DNA of 64,000 bases from Botryococcus braunii (lineage: Eukaryota > Chlorophyta > Trebouxiophyceae). The number at the start of each line of letters is the position of its first letter. Position 1 is the stretch's first letter. The notes beneath the pieces were generated by a model. That model was given only the letters and a program-made list of their open reading frames with translations. It made no database searches and was not told where the DNA came from. This document shows, one piece after another, positions 1 to 40,667 of the stretch. The stretch is from NCBI GenBank assembly GCA_002005505.1, contig KV908699.1, forward strand, positions 33,022-97,021, given 5' to 3'. The position numbers were made by a program, and so were the translations under genes.

Positions 1-663
1 CGCTCGGCCCGCCAAATGTACGAGAGGTAGGCAGAAAACCTGGCAAGTATAGGCAGCACTGTCAAACAAAATTGAAGTAGTGCACTCCAAGAAGAGGGAA
101 GGGGTGTCCAGGCGCACTTGTAATGCTGGGCACTTCCCCTCCGTCGTAGTTCTTCACCACTCCATGGCCCAGGTAGCCTGACAACAGTTTCTGAACAGAA
201 CCAACCCCATCTCTTCAATTATATTTACTATTATTATTTCTTTTTTAAAAAGGGGTAGGTTCCGTCCATAGGATTTTGTGTCGTGGACGGTTGTACAAAA
301 TAGATCAGCGAAATCAGGCCTAGGAAGCTACAATCTCAAGCCGCCCCAGTCTGCTACTTCCTCGTCCTTTGCATCAGGTGAGCATTCAAGGCCTCAATTT
401 CCTTTTAGGCCAGCTGGTCTGAGCCGCAAGGGATAAGGAAAACTCCCTGCTCTGTACTCCCTGTATTGCACAGTAGCAGTACTACTATGCCAACACTTAT
501 CCAGGCTCCTGCCTTTCGCCGTGTGCATGATAAATCGCTAAAAAGACGTCGGCAGTGCTTCCTAAGACGCTGACTTTTCCGTAGCCTCAAGGCTGGGTAA
601 AGCCTGCAGCCCAGGTTTCAGACAAGCGCACAGAGGGGAGACACGCACCCAAACATGCACGGA

Positions 664-820
<157 letters not shown>

Positions 821-997
821 AGGCAGACAGGCCGGGGGGAGGGGGGGCCAAAGCGGAACGTACGAACTACAGATAGGATTACATTTAAGGATAGAAAGAG
901 ATTATTGAGAAGTGAAGGTTATTGATACTCGGAACAAGGCCAGGCACAACTTTGGGGCATGGAACCAGAAAGGCACATGTAGTGAGTGGGAACATAC

Positions 998-10128
<9,131 letters not shown>

Positions 10129-10991
10129 TCGGTTAAATGAAAGCAAGTATTTGCTTTCAAATCATTAGTTATCGCGTGTACAAATAAAACACACGCCCAC
10201 CGCAGAACGGTGAAACATTCAACACGAACAGCTTGAAGGGACGATGTCACTCTCAGTCACATTTACACCGGTGTACGACATTCGAAGGAGTATTTTAAGA
10301 ACACGCACCCTATGCAACAACCCGCCGGTTCCATCTATTACCTGGTTCTTTTTGCCTTGCTATGCTGGCCGCGCACATGGCGGATTGTACAGCTGTGAAG
10401 CCGGCAGTACACAACGTCCTCCAACGGTTTCATTATTCAATCCCAGGAGTGGTGAATTCACTACCTGTAGCTCTTTAAAACAACACTCAGTCACTTCAAA
10501 AATTCATTTATAATGACGACCCCTTCAGAAGAGTTTAGTTGCCAAGGGAACTTCCCACCTATCGATGATATCCAACTCCTGGCATAGTGTCCACCTTGAA
10601 GTCCTAGCCCTTGGATTTTAAACATACGCCGCCATAGACTCTCAACGATTATAGACTGCTAATGCCAGACCTTAATATTTCCTCCTCATGTATGGCAGGG
10701 GCCTGCTGGCATCCCGTCCTTAAGTTTTGGGTGTTAGTGGGTGAGCTTCTTTGTTGTGTGGTCCGTTGGTGAGGGCACGTGCATGTGCAAATTGAATCCC
10801 GCAGTCCAACTGTGGGTACCCTTCCAAACCGTCATGTCAGATCCCACTTGCTTTCCACGCCTGCAAGATGGTGAAGCTTACGTTTCCATAGCCCGAGCAG
10901 CTGGACAGACATACTCTCACTTGGTGCTACATGGATGGAAGGGTGTTTAGGTGCAAGTACGATCTCGTCGACTCCGCTTCTAGCGGGCGGG

Positions 10992-10993
<2 letters not shown>

Positions 10994-11073
<80 letters not shown>

Positions 11074-11099
11074 TTTGAGTGTGTGACTGTGTGTGTGTA

Positions 11100-11178
<79 letters not shown>
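10994..11178. repeat. (TG)n microsatellite
   Basis: Two long TG arrays with a short interruption, in the ARP4-DDM1 intergenic region. Confidence 0.9.
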
Positions 11179-11180
<2 letters not shown>

Positions 11181-11976
11181 GGGGGGGGAAGGTGGGTAGG
11201 TGGGGGTGGGGGGGGGGGTGTATGCCACCAACCAAGTCAATCTACTCAAATCCTGCCATTCAGGCCAATCCCAATTTCGACATCCTTTTCCTATTGCCAA
11301 ATTTAATACAAAGAATGAAGCCTATCCTAACCGCAACCCATAAATCCGTCATGCGGGTACGCGGAATCTAGGGGCCAGATACTAAATGTGATAGTGAAGA
11401 AACTCCCGATATTTTGAGTGAAGCCTATCCTAATTGTACCCCATAAAGCCGGCCATTAATTTTCATCCTTTTAAATTCATCCTAGGCAACTCTCATGCCA
11501 TCAATTCCTTGGAGTGCCATCCCTTCCCCCTCTTAACCTCCCATTCAATCCCCATCAAGTCATCCAGTAAGCCATCTTCCCCAACTATCCAGCCATACCT
11601 GTATTATTTCATGTGGCCTCTCAGTTTAATTCCAATCCATCTTCAAGCTCAATCTCATTGCCTCCTTAATTTCAATAAATGCACTGCAATCCAATTATTT
11701 CGAGTTGGATTTACAAGTCATCCTGACAATTTTGCATTTGAGGCTTCCATCCATTCAGCCATCCATCCAGTTGCGATGAATGCGATGGATAAAACTCTTG
11801 CGTTTCCCATCTAGCCATGTAAGTGTCACCCGACCATCCTTCCAAGCAGTAAATGCGATTCTCGAACGTCAGCAATTTTCCTCTTCTTCATATTCAGGTC
11901 CTTTTCTAGCTTGCACATTCCATTAAGAATTTCTGCACTTACTGTACTTGTCTCCTTTGGGTTCGAGTTGAGGCCA

Positions 11977-12237
<261 letters not shown>

Positions 12238-14315
12238 AGACAGAGCCCACACTGCAAAGGACCACGGCAAGACCGGACTTCTGGGTTCTCTGTACAGTCA
12301 TCATTCTAGCCAACCGGGACACTTTCACATGTAGAATCCAGCAAAACCCGAGAGTTCAGGGACTCTGCCGGTGCCTCCACATTCGCTTCAGTGCGTATGC
12401 TGTCTTGAGCTGTTAATGAGAAGTGGCAAGTCCTGTAACACTTTGCAAAAGACTACGATGGTATAAACCATGCTCTCCCTCCCAAACAACTCCAAAGGAA
12501 CCCAAATTTGAAGGCATTTTCTTTTCCGAATCCAAGAATCCACCTTGATTCACTGGAATGGAGACGGCTGTGGGAATGTAGTGGCCCTCTAGCTTTCGTT
12601 TAACGTGAGAGTGGCTCGATTTTTAAAAGGTTTTCGGGACAGGGTAGCTTGAGTGCAGTGAAGATAACAGCAATTAGATACTCTTCCACACAACTTGACA
12701 TCACTCACACGCCACATGATCTGTACTACATCTAAGGCAAACTGGATTGTGACAACTCCACGCATTCTTGGCTGCTACAAAAGTTATGGTTTTTATTGAA
12801 TTTCCTCTTCAGGGCCAAGATCATGCACAAAAGATACTAATTTGCAGTCCCAATAGCAGGAGTCTGCGAGGACCTACAGGCTATAAGGTTATTCATTCCT
12901 TAAAAGCCTTTTGAGACCATGTGTCAAACTGCTTTCATTCCTGGGTTACGGGAACCACTCCCAAATACGGTTAATCCTCAGGAGGGATGAGAATGAATGG
13001 ATGAATGTTACACATTGCCGGTCAAGATGACTTACATGTGTCTGTCACCCAGTCAAACTATGGATTCTAACCATTCCTTACATTCTCTACACACATCCCA
13101 CCATTTAGGTAGCATGATAGATGAGGCTCAGCTACATCGGACAAAGCTTGTCATGCCCTCAAAGAATCAGGGTCTTCACGCACAAATGGGCTTGAACCCA
13201 CGGCCAGGGTATCGCTTTAAAGGTATGACAGATTTTACCACTTGGAAGTGAACTGTGCATGGCCCATCTGAGAAGCCCTAACACAAAATCGATTTCTGGC
13301 ATCTGCCCTCTGCGCCTTGCTCCAATCCGCTTTCTATTATGTCCCCTACAATTCTGACGATCTGGCCGCAACGAAGGGTCTGCCATACTAGCACTTGGTT
13401 GACACTTCTAGGGTTTAGCGCATAACTCTGGCCGGTAAAGCTCATTCACCGCGCTAAAAGCCTAGGCAGGGTGGTTGGCGACCAACCCTTATCATCTGTA
13501 AACCGAAGCACTGGCGCAAAACATTCCCTGGCAAAAGCCCTTGCCTTGGATTACACTACGCCACAGGAGCTTGATAAAGCGCAAGCATGTTGCTGGCATC
13601 CAGTACAAGGCAGCGTGAAGTTGGATGGTCAGTGCAAAACAATTGTGATAGACCCCCAAAAAGGTGACGTTTCTCATAGAATGACACAGGTCCCATTAAA
13701 GATATTGTTGCAACCACTTCATGAGACGCAGAACTCCTTAAAGAAGAACACTCATGAAGAACATTTGACTTTGAAAAACTGAGGGGAAAAAAAATCACCT
13801 ACAGTAGGTCTTGAGTTGGAAGGGCATTATGGAATGGAGCAGCTCCAAAAATTTGTATCCCCATGCCAACTCAACCCAGGAGCTGCTCAGCAACATATGA
13901 ATGAAGCTGTGACAACTAACAATGATTGCAAAACCCAAGGGAAGTCACGAGTAGGAGCAAATGACGATGAAGGTCAAATAGAGAATTCAATTGATCTGAC
14001 TTGATCCTGGCCGATTTGATATGGTGATACTCATTGTGTACCAACCTATCCGAAGGGGCCATGATTGAGGGGTCAGAGGTCAGGACCATAAGCAATCTAT
14101 AAATGGCCTGGATATGCCCGCTTCCATGTTATCAGTTTGACTAAAGAACCAGAGTAAGGGTCCTTGTAAAGGCCCTCCACCTGCTCAGTGTGCTGTGCAC
14201 TACTGTATCTGTGGATAAGCCAGAAAAATTAACTTCAGCCAATTGACCTTCTTTGTGTGCGTGCTCATTGTCCATTGTCATGGCTTAAAAAAAGGTGACA
14301 AAAGCTGCATACAAA

Positions 14316-20837
<6,522 letters not shown>

Positions 20838-21747
20838 AATGATCCTCTTACCAGTCCTTTCCTTACGAACGCCAAGACACAGATCTAGGCGATATCCGCG
20901 ACTCTCTGATAGGATGATCAGTGGCAAACGGACAGGAAACGCTTCCTTTATCAGTTCATGCATACATGTGAAAAGTCTTTTGATGAACCGTGAAAGTGTA
21001 AGAAACTGACTTCAATCAGCTTAAGTCCACGAACACTTCCAGTTTTAACCTGTCTGTTTGAACAGCATTCGTCCGTTGGGGCGACCTCCAAGCACACCAA
21101 CGTACGATTTCACAGAACGCTTAGTGGGCTAGAAAGAGCTGGGTTATGAGAGAGGCGAGGTAGACAAACGTTGGTTGTTAAGTTCATGAATATGTTGTCA
21201 AGTATTCTGAAGTAACATATGGGGGAGGGAAAGCAGGACTCGTCGCCACGTCAACGGATACTGCGCGCAGATCGCGAATGACGCGCGGCGTTATGTCCGG
21301 ATCTCCCATCTGCTGTACGCTGTAGTGCTGTAGTACTGTACTACTAGTACAGTCTTTTATGATCACGGTAGGGTCGCGACCTCCGAATTCCGAATTGCAC
21401 TCAGATCGTTTTTGATCGACGACGGTCACATCTTTGCGGCTTGTATTGTTGTTCTTGTAGCTGTCTAACAGGGCCTGCTAGTTATTATCAATGTTACTGG
21501 TATGAACAACAATGAAGTGTCCGTACCCTCGCGCTCAAAGCGCAGGCCACCAGACAGTGTTCCACTGATTGACGATTTGTTTAATACGGAGGGCACACCA
21601 GACTCAACAGATTCAAATCTTAAACGAAAGAGAGTTGTTAGTAGCATATCAATGGGGATGGCTGCTCCGCGAAAGCCGAGAATAGGGCCTGAGTACCAGG
21701 TGACTCAACTTCCTGAGCCCAACGTGAGATCTAAGTGAGGTTGTGAC
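20838..21747. promoter_or_regulatory. Divergent intergenic region between DDM1 and the FAN-like gene
   Basis: The two genes start head to head about 910 bp apart, so this interval must hold both promoters or one shared promoter. No clear TATA box or other named element was recognised. It also contains an unassigned open frame (21502-21738) pointing the same way as the FAN-like gene. An ATG at 20963, in frame with DDM1 exon 1, could extend that protein by 42 residues, but the start at 20837 gives a more typical basic nuclear N-terminus. Confidence 0.35.
21502..21738 (+). CDS. Unassigned 78-residue open frame, possible first exon with an ELM2-like tail
   Basis: An ATG-started frame of 78 residues, basic and serine-rich, with a KRKR cluster near residue 42. 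Its last part, RKPRIGPEYQVTQLPEP, resembles the start of an ELM2 domain (general form IGPxxQAxxPE). A possible donor GTGAGA follows at 21724, before the stop. No continuing ELM2 exon was recognised downstream, where the FAN-like gene begins only 9 bases after the stop. It could be a first exon of a separate nested gene, an upstream open frame of the FAN-like transcript, or a stray fragment. The ELM2 resemblance rests on about a dozen residues. Confidence 0.3.
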   Translation: MNNNEVSVPSRSKRRPPDSVPLIDDLFNTEGTPDSTDSNLKRKRVVSSISMGMAAPRKPRIGPEYQVTQLPEPNVRSK

Positions 21748-33733
<11,986 letters not shown>

Positions 33734-35596
33734 AATAGGGTGAGTACTAAATTTGTTGCAAGTCCAATGTTGCGATTTGGATTCCATGGGGGCACTTAAC
33801 CAGCACTCAATTAGTATTTAAACAATACCCAGCTTGTGAACATTGCGAAGCGTTGAAATGCAACCCTGTGGTCCTGCATGACTGCTGACTTCATGGAACA
33901 GTGTAAAATTACATGAGGTTAAGTGATCCCCGATCTTGATCAACAGCTATCAGGAATATTATTGGATGCTGGATCCCCTTAGGATCATTGTTCAACGGTA
34001 TACTACTGTTTGGAGAAACTCCTGTCAGCTTATGCGACACTTGATCTGCCGCAGAAGCCCTGCACGGACTTTGTCACGTAGACTACTTGCCAAACCCAGA
34101 TATGCATATTTTTAAATGGGTGTGGTACCCAGCTGTATGGTCAATGATGGACTATGCCTTCACAGTCAACCTTGACAATGGCTTTGAAAAACTCGGAAAT
34201 GCAATTCAAGTATATTAAAAATCCCTTCGATTGTGATACCTGGTGCTGACTTCTAAGGACAGAATGGAGTGGCTATTGTAAGTTCTGAAGCCCTCGACAC
34301 AATCAATGGAATCGTATGTCTTTCTTTCGCAAGCCCGATTTAATGGTGCTCGCTGAACTTAACACTAGCATTAGGAGCTTCTTTACCGGCAAAAGTCACA
34401 CCCTGTGTACATGCAGGGATGAAACAACTTCACAAGCACAGAAGTATACTTCCTTCACAGAAAACTTTTGAGCAGCATATCCTCAACACGTCTGCGTCCT
34501 ATAAGAATTCTTTCTGTCCTGGGTCAATTTGACCACATTCTCTTATAGGTTGCCGGCCATAGGGGGGGTTGGGGGCTTACAGCTTAACAGGTGTTGTCCC
34601 CCCGAGCACGTCAAGTACGTCGCTAACAGTACTACTGGTGTTTTCCCCCCGAGCACGTCAAGTACAACGTCGCTAACAGCACTACAAGGTTTTCCCCCTG
34701 CAACAGCCCTGTCCAAAATGACGGGCATCATTATTGGCAAGGCAGCAAAATGCTGGCCGGGACTACGCGTAAGTGCAGCATATTCAGAGCAACTGCTTTT
34801 CATGCTGCACGTGTCTGTACAATTGGGGTTTGCATGGCATTTGTACCATCGGGTCAAATGTGGCTGCTTCCTGCCTACTCTTCCCAAGGTCCGGATCCTT
34901 GGATCCATACCCTTGCGATGAGATATGTCATAATGCCACAACCCACAAAATGGGCTGAGAATTATCCATACCCACAGTTACTTCAGATACAGGTATGCCC
35001 AACTACCCACAGTAGACATGTCTGTGGTCTGCAAATAAATCCCACTGGTAGATCCATAGGGTGAGCCTTCGTATTGCGTGTCCAGAACAGAGATACTGTA
35101 AGTTGGCCAGCAGGACATAGGCCAGAGTACACTTCCAATGGAAACTTAATTGGCCCGAATACACCGATACACAGATGCCATAAAAACCAAAATGACCATC
35201 GACTTAGACAGGCCACAGACCTTTAAAATCTCAAAAGGCACAACAGAGCGAACCCTGTCTGACATGTCCCTCCACAACAGCAATCTTAAGCAACGTAAAC
35301 AGGTTTTCTCAAAAGCCTGTCCGCAATCCTCCACCGCTGGTCACGCAGCACACATAAAGAATAATCACATTGCAACTTAGCATGCGCATAACAGCATCCT
35401 ATCCATCGGCAACCTTTGCACTTACTTTGACAGCCTGCCTCACCCAGAAACCTTGCTTCTCTCTGGAAACGATGACAGTTTGTGACGCCAACGAGCCGCG
35501 TCAACTCAAAGGCAGAGATTGAGCTGCCCGCTCTGAAGCCTGGTCTGTGCAAGCACCTCAGTGCTAAAAGTAGAAGCCCTGGACACCTCGCTGACG
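33734..35596. other. Intergenic region downstream of the FAN-like gene, no gene recognised
   Basis: The FAN-like gene ends at 33733 and the minus-strand cysteine-rich gene ends at 35597, so the two genes converge on this interval. Frames of 130 residues occur on both strands near 34530-34940, but neither resembles a family I know. They overlap a short direct repeat. A further exon of the cysteine-rich gene could hide here. Confidence 0.4.
34597..34685. repeat. Imperfect direct repeat, two units
   Basis: A unit starting CCCCCGAGCACGTCAAGTAC and ending CGCTAACAG(T/C)ACTAC occurs twice in a row. The second unit has two extra A bases. The copies are separated by about ten bases. Confidence 0.7.
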
Positions 35597-36735
35597 CTAC
35601 AAGATTTTGTTTGGCCCGATGGATGTGATTGAATGGCCAATGCAGGCACCAAGCGTCCTTAGAGCAGATGGGGCAGAAAGCTTCTGCACCACGGCATTTG
35701 CCTGGGCACTGTCTGTCGCTTCCAGCGTCACCACTGCAGCACTGCATCGCAAGTCTGCAGCTTGCAGCAGGTCCCTCCTCCTTAGTTGACTGTTGCAGTT
35801 GTTGGTTTTCTGACATTGGCCTTGAGGTACCTTAGCGTCATTGCACCCATCACAGATCCACCCAGAGCATGTGCTACAGGTGATGAGATTCAGCACGTCA
35901 GGCTGCAGAAGAACGCCGGCACAGACACCACCGTCGCCAGTGGCAGTGGCCACAGGGATACATTCAGCATTTTTCACCTGCAACACAATCCAGCTGGTTT
36001 TCAGCATGACAAGTGTCATCCCAGGGATATCCACCTGCAACTAATCGTTGTTATGCCAACAAATGACTGTCGAATGCAGCAAAACAGCAGACCTCGTCAG
36101 CCTTGATTATGTGAACTGAGCCAAAAAGCTGCAGCATGAGCAGGATAGCCTGCAAAGCAGTTGAGACGAACAACCAGATCTGGATGACCTCGAGCAACCT
36201 CACCCTAAATAAACCGAAGTAGCACCGTGATCCTACTGAAATCAAACCTGGTACAGTGCAAGGAAGGCTGGAAAGGAACACCATTGCCCAGAATTATGGC
36301 AGTTCTGTACCACCTCGAAGTCTTCAAAGTGGCACCCAAGACTGAAACAGTGCCTCAAAATGAACGGGATCGTAAAGAGGGGCTCACGGCATTAAACACA
36401 TCTGTATCCACATAAGTGCCCTTGCATGAGTACACTTCTGTACACCCCTCTGGTTTCAAAACAACGCTTGCAGCCTTCGTGGCCCCGTTGATCCTTGTTG
36501 ACCGAGCCGCCCCGCACTGACTGAATTCGTACGTCGCCAGGTTACATTCTGACAGTCCCAAACAGGAAGAGAGCTTTCGTATACTGTCATCTGCATTTTC
36601 CAGTACATCGGCGAGGATCAGCTTGGTCTGTAAACGAACGGAACCTGGGCTGCATGCCTGTCCCAGGACTACTTTAACGCTGAAACCTCCGAGCAGGAGG
36701 CAAAATATATGGTATTTTATGACCATCGTTCTCAT
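35597..36735 (-). CDS. Secreted cysteine-rich protein of unknown function, paralogue 1, 2 exons
   Basis: Exon 1 is 36735-36388 and exon 2 is 35977-35597; the junction is phase 0 and the protein about 242 residues. The first 25 residues look like a signal peptide, with the hydrophobic core IFCLLLGGFSVKVVLG before QACS. Exon 1 has six cysteines, including the blocks SSCLGLSEC, FSQCGAA and PEGCTEVYSC. Exon 2 has VCAGVLL, NNCNSQLRRRDLL, LRCSAAVVTLEA and LGACIGHSITSIGPN, and ends at TAG. Exon 2 carries a stretch with extra CxxC pairs (ITCSTCSGWICDGC) that the paralogue at 52601-53562 lacks. Both paralogues keep the same exon border and cysteine order. I recognise no family. It is likely secreted or cell-wall associated, by inference from the signal peptide and paired cysteines. 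Confidence 0.65.
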
Positions 36736-37240
36736 TGCTTCTCGACTTGAGAAATAGGAAATGCAACATTCATGCTGAGATCAGTGGCGTAAGGCCGGAC
36801 TCTTGCCGCGTTACGTCGAAGCTGTGACGAATACTTCGAGATCATGTCATCGTGACTTGCCTCCCTTCAAATCGAAGTGAATCTAGCAGCACCGCCATTG
36901 CGTAATCAGAGCCTTAGGAGCGATGTTAAGGCGGAAGATGACATCTAGGACAGTACGAAGCTTCTTATACAGAGGATCGGAGAAGAAGATCCCTATTCGT
37001 GTTACTATCACTGTTAAGACACCTTAACAGCAAGTTTAGCCAATGTGAGTGCCGTGGGAACTGAGGCCATAGCTTTAGACTCCAAGTATACAGACTCCAG
37101 ATTGTAGTTAGCATACTTAGCGACATAAAGTGGCTAAACGGAAATGGTAACACTACAAGCACTTCAGAGAAACCGTACTTAACCCCCAACCGGCCCCTGC
37201 TTAGGTGACCGCCTGGCGGGAGTGTGACACATGTGTACAC

Positions 37241-37791
<551 letters not shown>

Positions 37792-37977
37792 GCGGCGGAT
37801 TCTGTACACATAAATAAACGCATACTTCATTAGACTTCTTAGACACGCGAGGATATCTGAACCATGAACCCTGCTTTCAGACCCCAACCCAGAACTGATA
37901 CCCTCTGGAGGATAGGGTGTGGGGGTGGAGGAGAGGAAGAAAGGCACCCGGGGGGAGGGGAGGGAGGGAGGGGGGGA

Positions 37978-38408
<431 letters not shown>

Positions 38409-38413
<5 letters not shown>

Positions 38414-38613
38414 CAGGGAAAATCACACAACGGCACGGAGACCAAGAAATAGCAATAATTTTCTGTTACAAACAGACGGCATCCACCTCATGCTCTATCT
38501 TCCTTGTGTCTTCTTATTGTTCTTCTTATGCTCGCGACATTAGGGGCACATTCGAGACACCTACAATGCGTACACGCGCTACCAAACCGCTAGGGACCAA
38601 AACACCTATTACA
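38409..38613 (-). repeat. 3' LTR of the gag-only element
   Basis: A 205-bp copy bounded by TGTAACAG and CTATTACA on the plus strand. It matches 51581-51784 with scattered substitutions. Its outer side abuts a (TG)n microsatellite. Confidence 0.8.
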
Positions 38614-38632
38614 TCCTCCCCCCCCCCCCCTT
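38614..38632 (-). other. Polypurine tract of the gag-only element
   Basis: On the minus strand a purine run (AAGG...GGAGGA) lies directly before the 3' LTR, the expected plus-strand priming site. Confidence 0.65.
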
Positions 38633-39768
38633 ATTGTGAGCGTCCTCGATGACCGAGCAATATGAGACACGGATAGAACAGACGGGCCACGCCCAAACTT
38701 GGGCATCCGCCACTCCCGTCAGACCCCGGCCTATCTGCCGTCTATTAGGGGTCCCCACCATATAAAAGCAATACAAAACAAACAAGGCAGGCACACATGC
38801 AAGTAAGTCCCGTCCAAGTCCGAGTCCAAGTCCAGCTTACACAAACAACTCCATGACATGACAACAAGCATCAAACATCAACAATCTTAACGGTTCAAGC
38901 AAGCATCAACCGTCCTCCTGGATGGATCCCATTGTCACTGCTGGGGCACATTCATCCCATCCACCAGGCATGCACAGACTAGGGGCGACTCCCTCGTTGG
39001 CCCAGCCCCCTTCCATTCGTCTTCGGGAGTCTTAACTCCTGGACAACCCCTCTTCGGCGACTCTGTTGGCACACATAGAGCCTTCCCCCAGTGACTAAGG
39101 GATGCCAGAGGGCCCACCCGACCTGCCAAGCCCCTCCCGTAAGGACTTGTGGTTTAACCCCAGGAGCCCCACTAGCCCCTTAGAACATCGAAAACGCATG
39201 CGTGCATGCATGGACTGGTGTTAAGCTGGTTTGGTACCCCACTGAACAAAACCACAAGGGTCACCGAGTGGCAGGGGCCCCTACTCCCAGTGCATCGTAA
39301 GGCCCTGACACGGAGAGAATCTCCCCAGGTACCTGCTGAAGGAGAACTGAATGACGAGCACGCAGTACCCCTCCTGCCACCGCAGTGCAGTTGGCATTTT
39401 AGCAGGCACCTGTGAGGGTGGAAAACACCCTTTGGCAGTATGGCTAGACTCCGCCCCTGCGTACTTGCTCAGTGAAGTAAGGGTCAAGAAAAAGTATGAG
39501 AGAGAGACTCCTCTAGCCTAGGGATAAAACTAACTCTGTCCTCGTCGATGCTTCAGGCCCCTAAATCCTACGGGACGTGCCAAGGCCTACCGTTCGACAC
39601 GGGTCCGGCCTCCCCATGCACAGGTCAGCATGCAACAATCACAAGCTGGTCAACCCTGAGCTCCCATTCGCTCAGACCATGCTGACAAGTGCATGAATCA
39701 ACACAGAGCAATATCAAGACAAGTACTTACCATATTACCAACGCTTCTTCTTGAGGCCAGTCTGATCA

Positions 39769-40068
39769 AAGTAATCTTTTGAGGGGCAGACACTCAGATC
39801 TGCTTATGCCCAAAGCCAGTATACTATAAGCAGTGTACGTACACTTATGACAACGCAGCACATAAGGTAGCTCTGTGTCTGCTCGGCGCTTGAAGTCTAC
39901 CGCTGCCACTGCCAAATCTGACACATGGACGACGGGAGCCGCCACAACAAGCGCATCTGCATTTTTCTTGTCTGCAATGAGCTGTGTCTTCACTTCAGCT
40001 GATACCCCTGCGTCATACCGAGCTGTATATATACTGAAGAAGAGCTGCCAAAGTCTGAAAGTCTTCTC
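39769..40068 (-). pseudogene. Gag fragment of the gag-only element, distal part
   Basis: Directly after the chromovirus insertion point the minus-strand frame continues the gag block (EDFQTLAALLQYI) and meets TGA at 40013-40015. A second frame then stays open through TARYDAGVSAEVKTQLIADK and on to 39769. The change of frame shows a small indel. The region resembles the part of the chromovirus gag that follows NPATGSPFTDLED. Confidence 0.6.
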
Positions 40069-40073
40069 CTGTG
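40069..40073. other. Target site duplication, left copy (CTGTG)
   Basis: CTGTG directly before the left LTR is repeated directly after the right LTR at 51062-51066. Removing the element and one copy rejoins homologous gag blocks of the interrupted element. Confidence 0.85.
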
Positions 40074-40549
40074 TGTGATGGAATGTAGGGATTTCCCGGC
40101 ATTTCTGGACATTTCCCTTACCCCCTAGCCTAGGCGCACATGTGGCGCACATGTCGTACGAGCAACGCGAGTACGCACGTGCCTAGCGTCTAGCCTTGGC
40201 TTCCTAGCCGTCGAATTCCATTGGATAGTTATGGACGTTACTCTCATAGTAGGATTCTAGGATATTTTCTAGATACTATTGTAGAGGTTTGGTGGACTAG
40301 TGCGCTACCATTGGAGGAACGTGAACACACGATCACGAACCACGGGAAGGAACGGATAGAGACGTAAGCCACGGGAAGACACGCACTCAGGTAATTTGGA
40401 AGCTTAGTAGACCACAAGTAGGGAGTGGAAGCTCCGTGAGGTGGGGGTTACTTGTAATTGGAAAGAGCGTCCAACTTGTCGGCCATCCGGCCTTGTCTCT
40501 CTCTCTCTCACAACTTGGAAATTCTCTCTAACTTGTGCATTCTACGACA
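40074..40549 (+). repeat. Chromovirus 5' LTR
   Basis: 476 bp, TGTGATGG...ACGACA. By eye it is identical to the right LTR. Confidence 0.92.
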
Positions 40550-40551
40550 TC

Positions 40552-40563
40552 TGGTATCGGCGA
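40552..40563 (+). other. Chromovirus primer-binding-like site
   Basis: TGGTATCGGCGA two bases after the 5' LTR. It is shared with the gag-only element. The complementary tRNA is not identified. Confidence 0.65.
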
Positions 40564-40667
40564 GATGCCGAATTGTTCTCTGCAAGTCTTTCGCGTGGTG
40601 GAAGGAGGAAAGTCGTAGGAGGGAGATCGTTCGATGGAAGGTCCTAACTCTCATATGTGGGCCGTAG

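Noticed and set aside
13187..13246. Minus-strand match to a tRNA T-arm (GGGTTCAAGCCC) with an AGTGG word upstream, like a pol III A/B box pair
   Set aside because: No acceptor stem or anticodon arm can be drawn. It may be a decayed tRNA-derived SINE, but one B-box-like word is too little to annotate.
13471..13782. 103-residue plus-strand frame in the ARP4-DDM1 intergenic region
   Set aside because: No recognised motif, no splice or regulatory support, and no reason to prefer it over chance.
34529..34941. Overlapping frames of 130 and 132 residues on opposite strands
   Set aside because: Both depend on a short direct repeat and lack any family resemblance.
36051..36284. Hydrophobic minus-strand frame inside the intron of cysteine-rich paralogue 1
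   Set aside because: It looks like a membrane segment, but it has no counterpart in paralogue 2, and the direct exon 1-exon 2 junction keeps phase.
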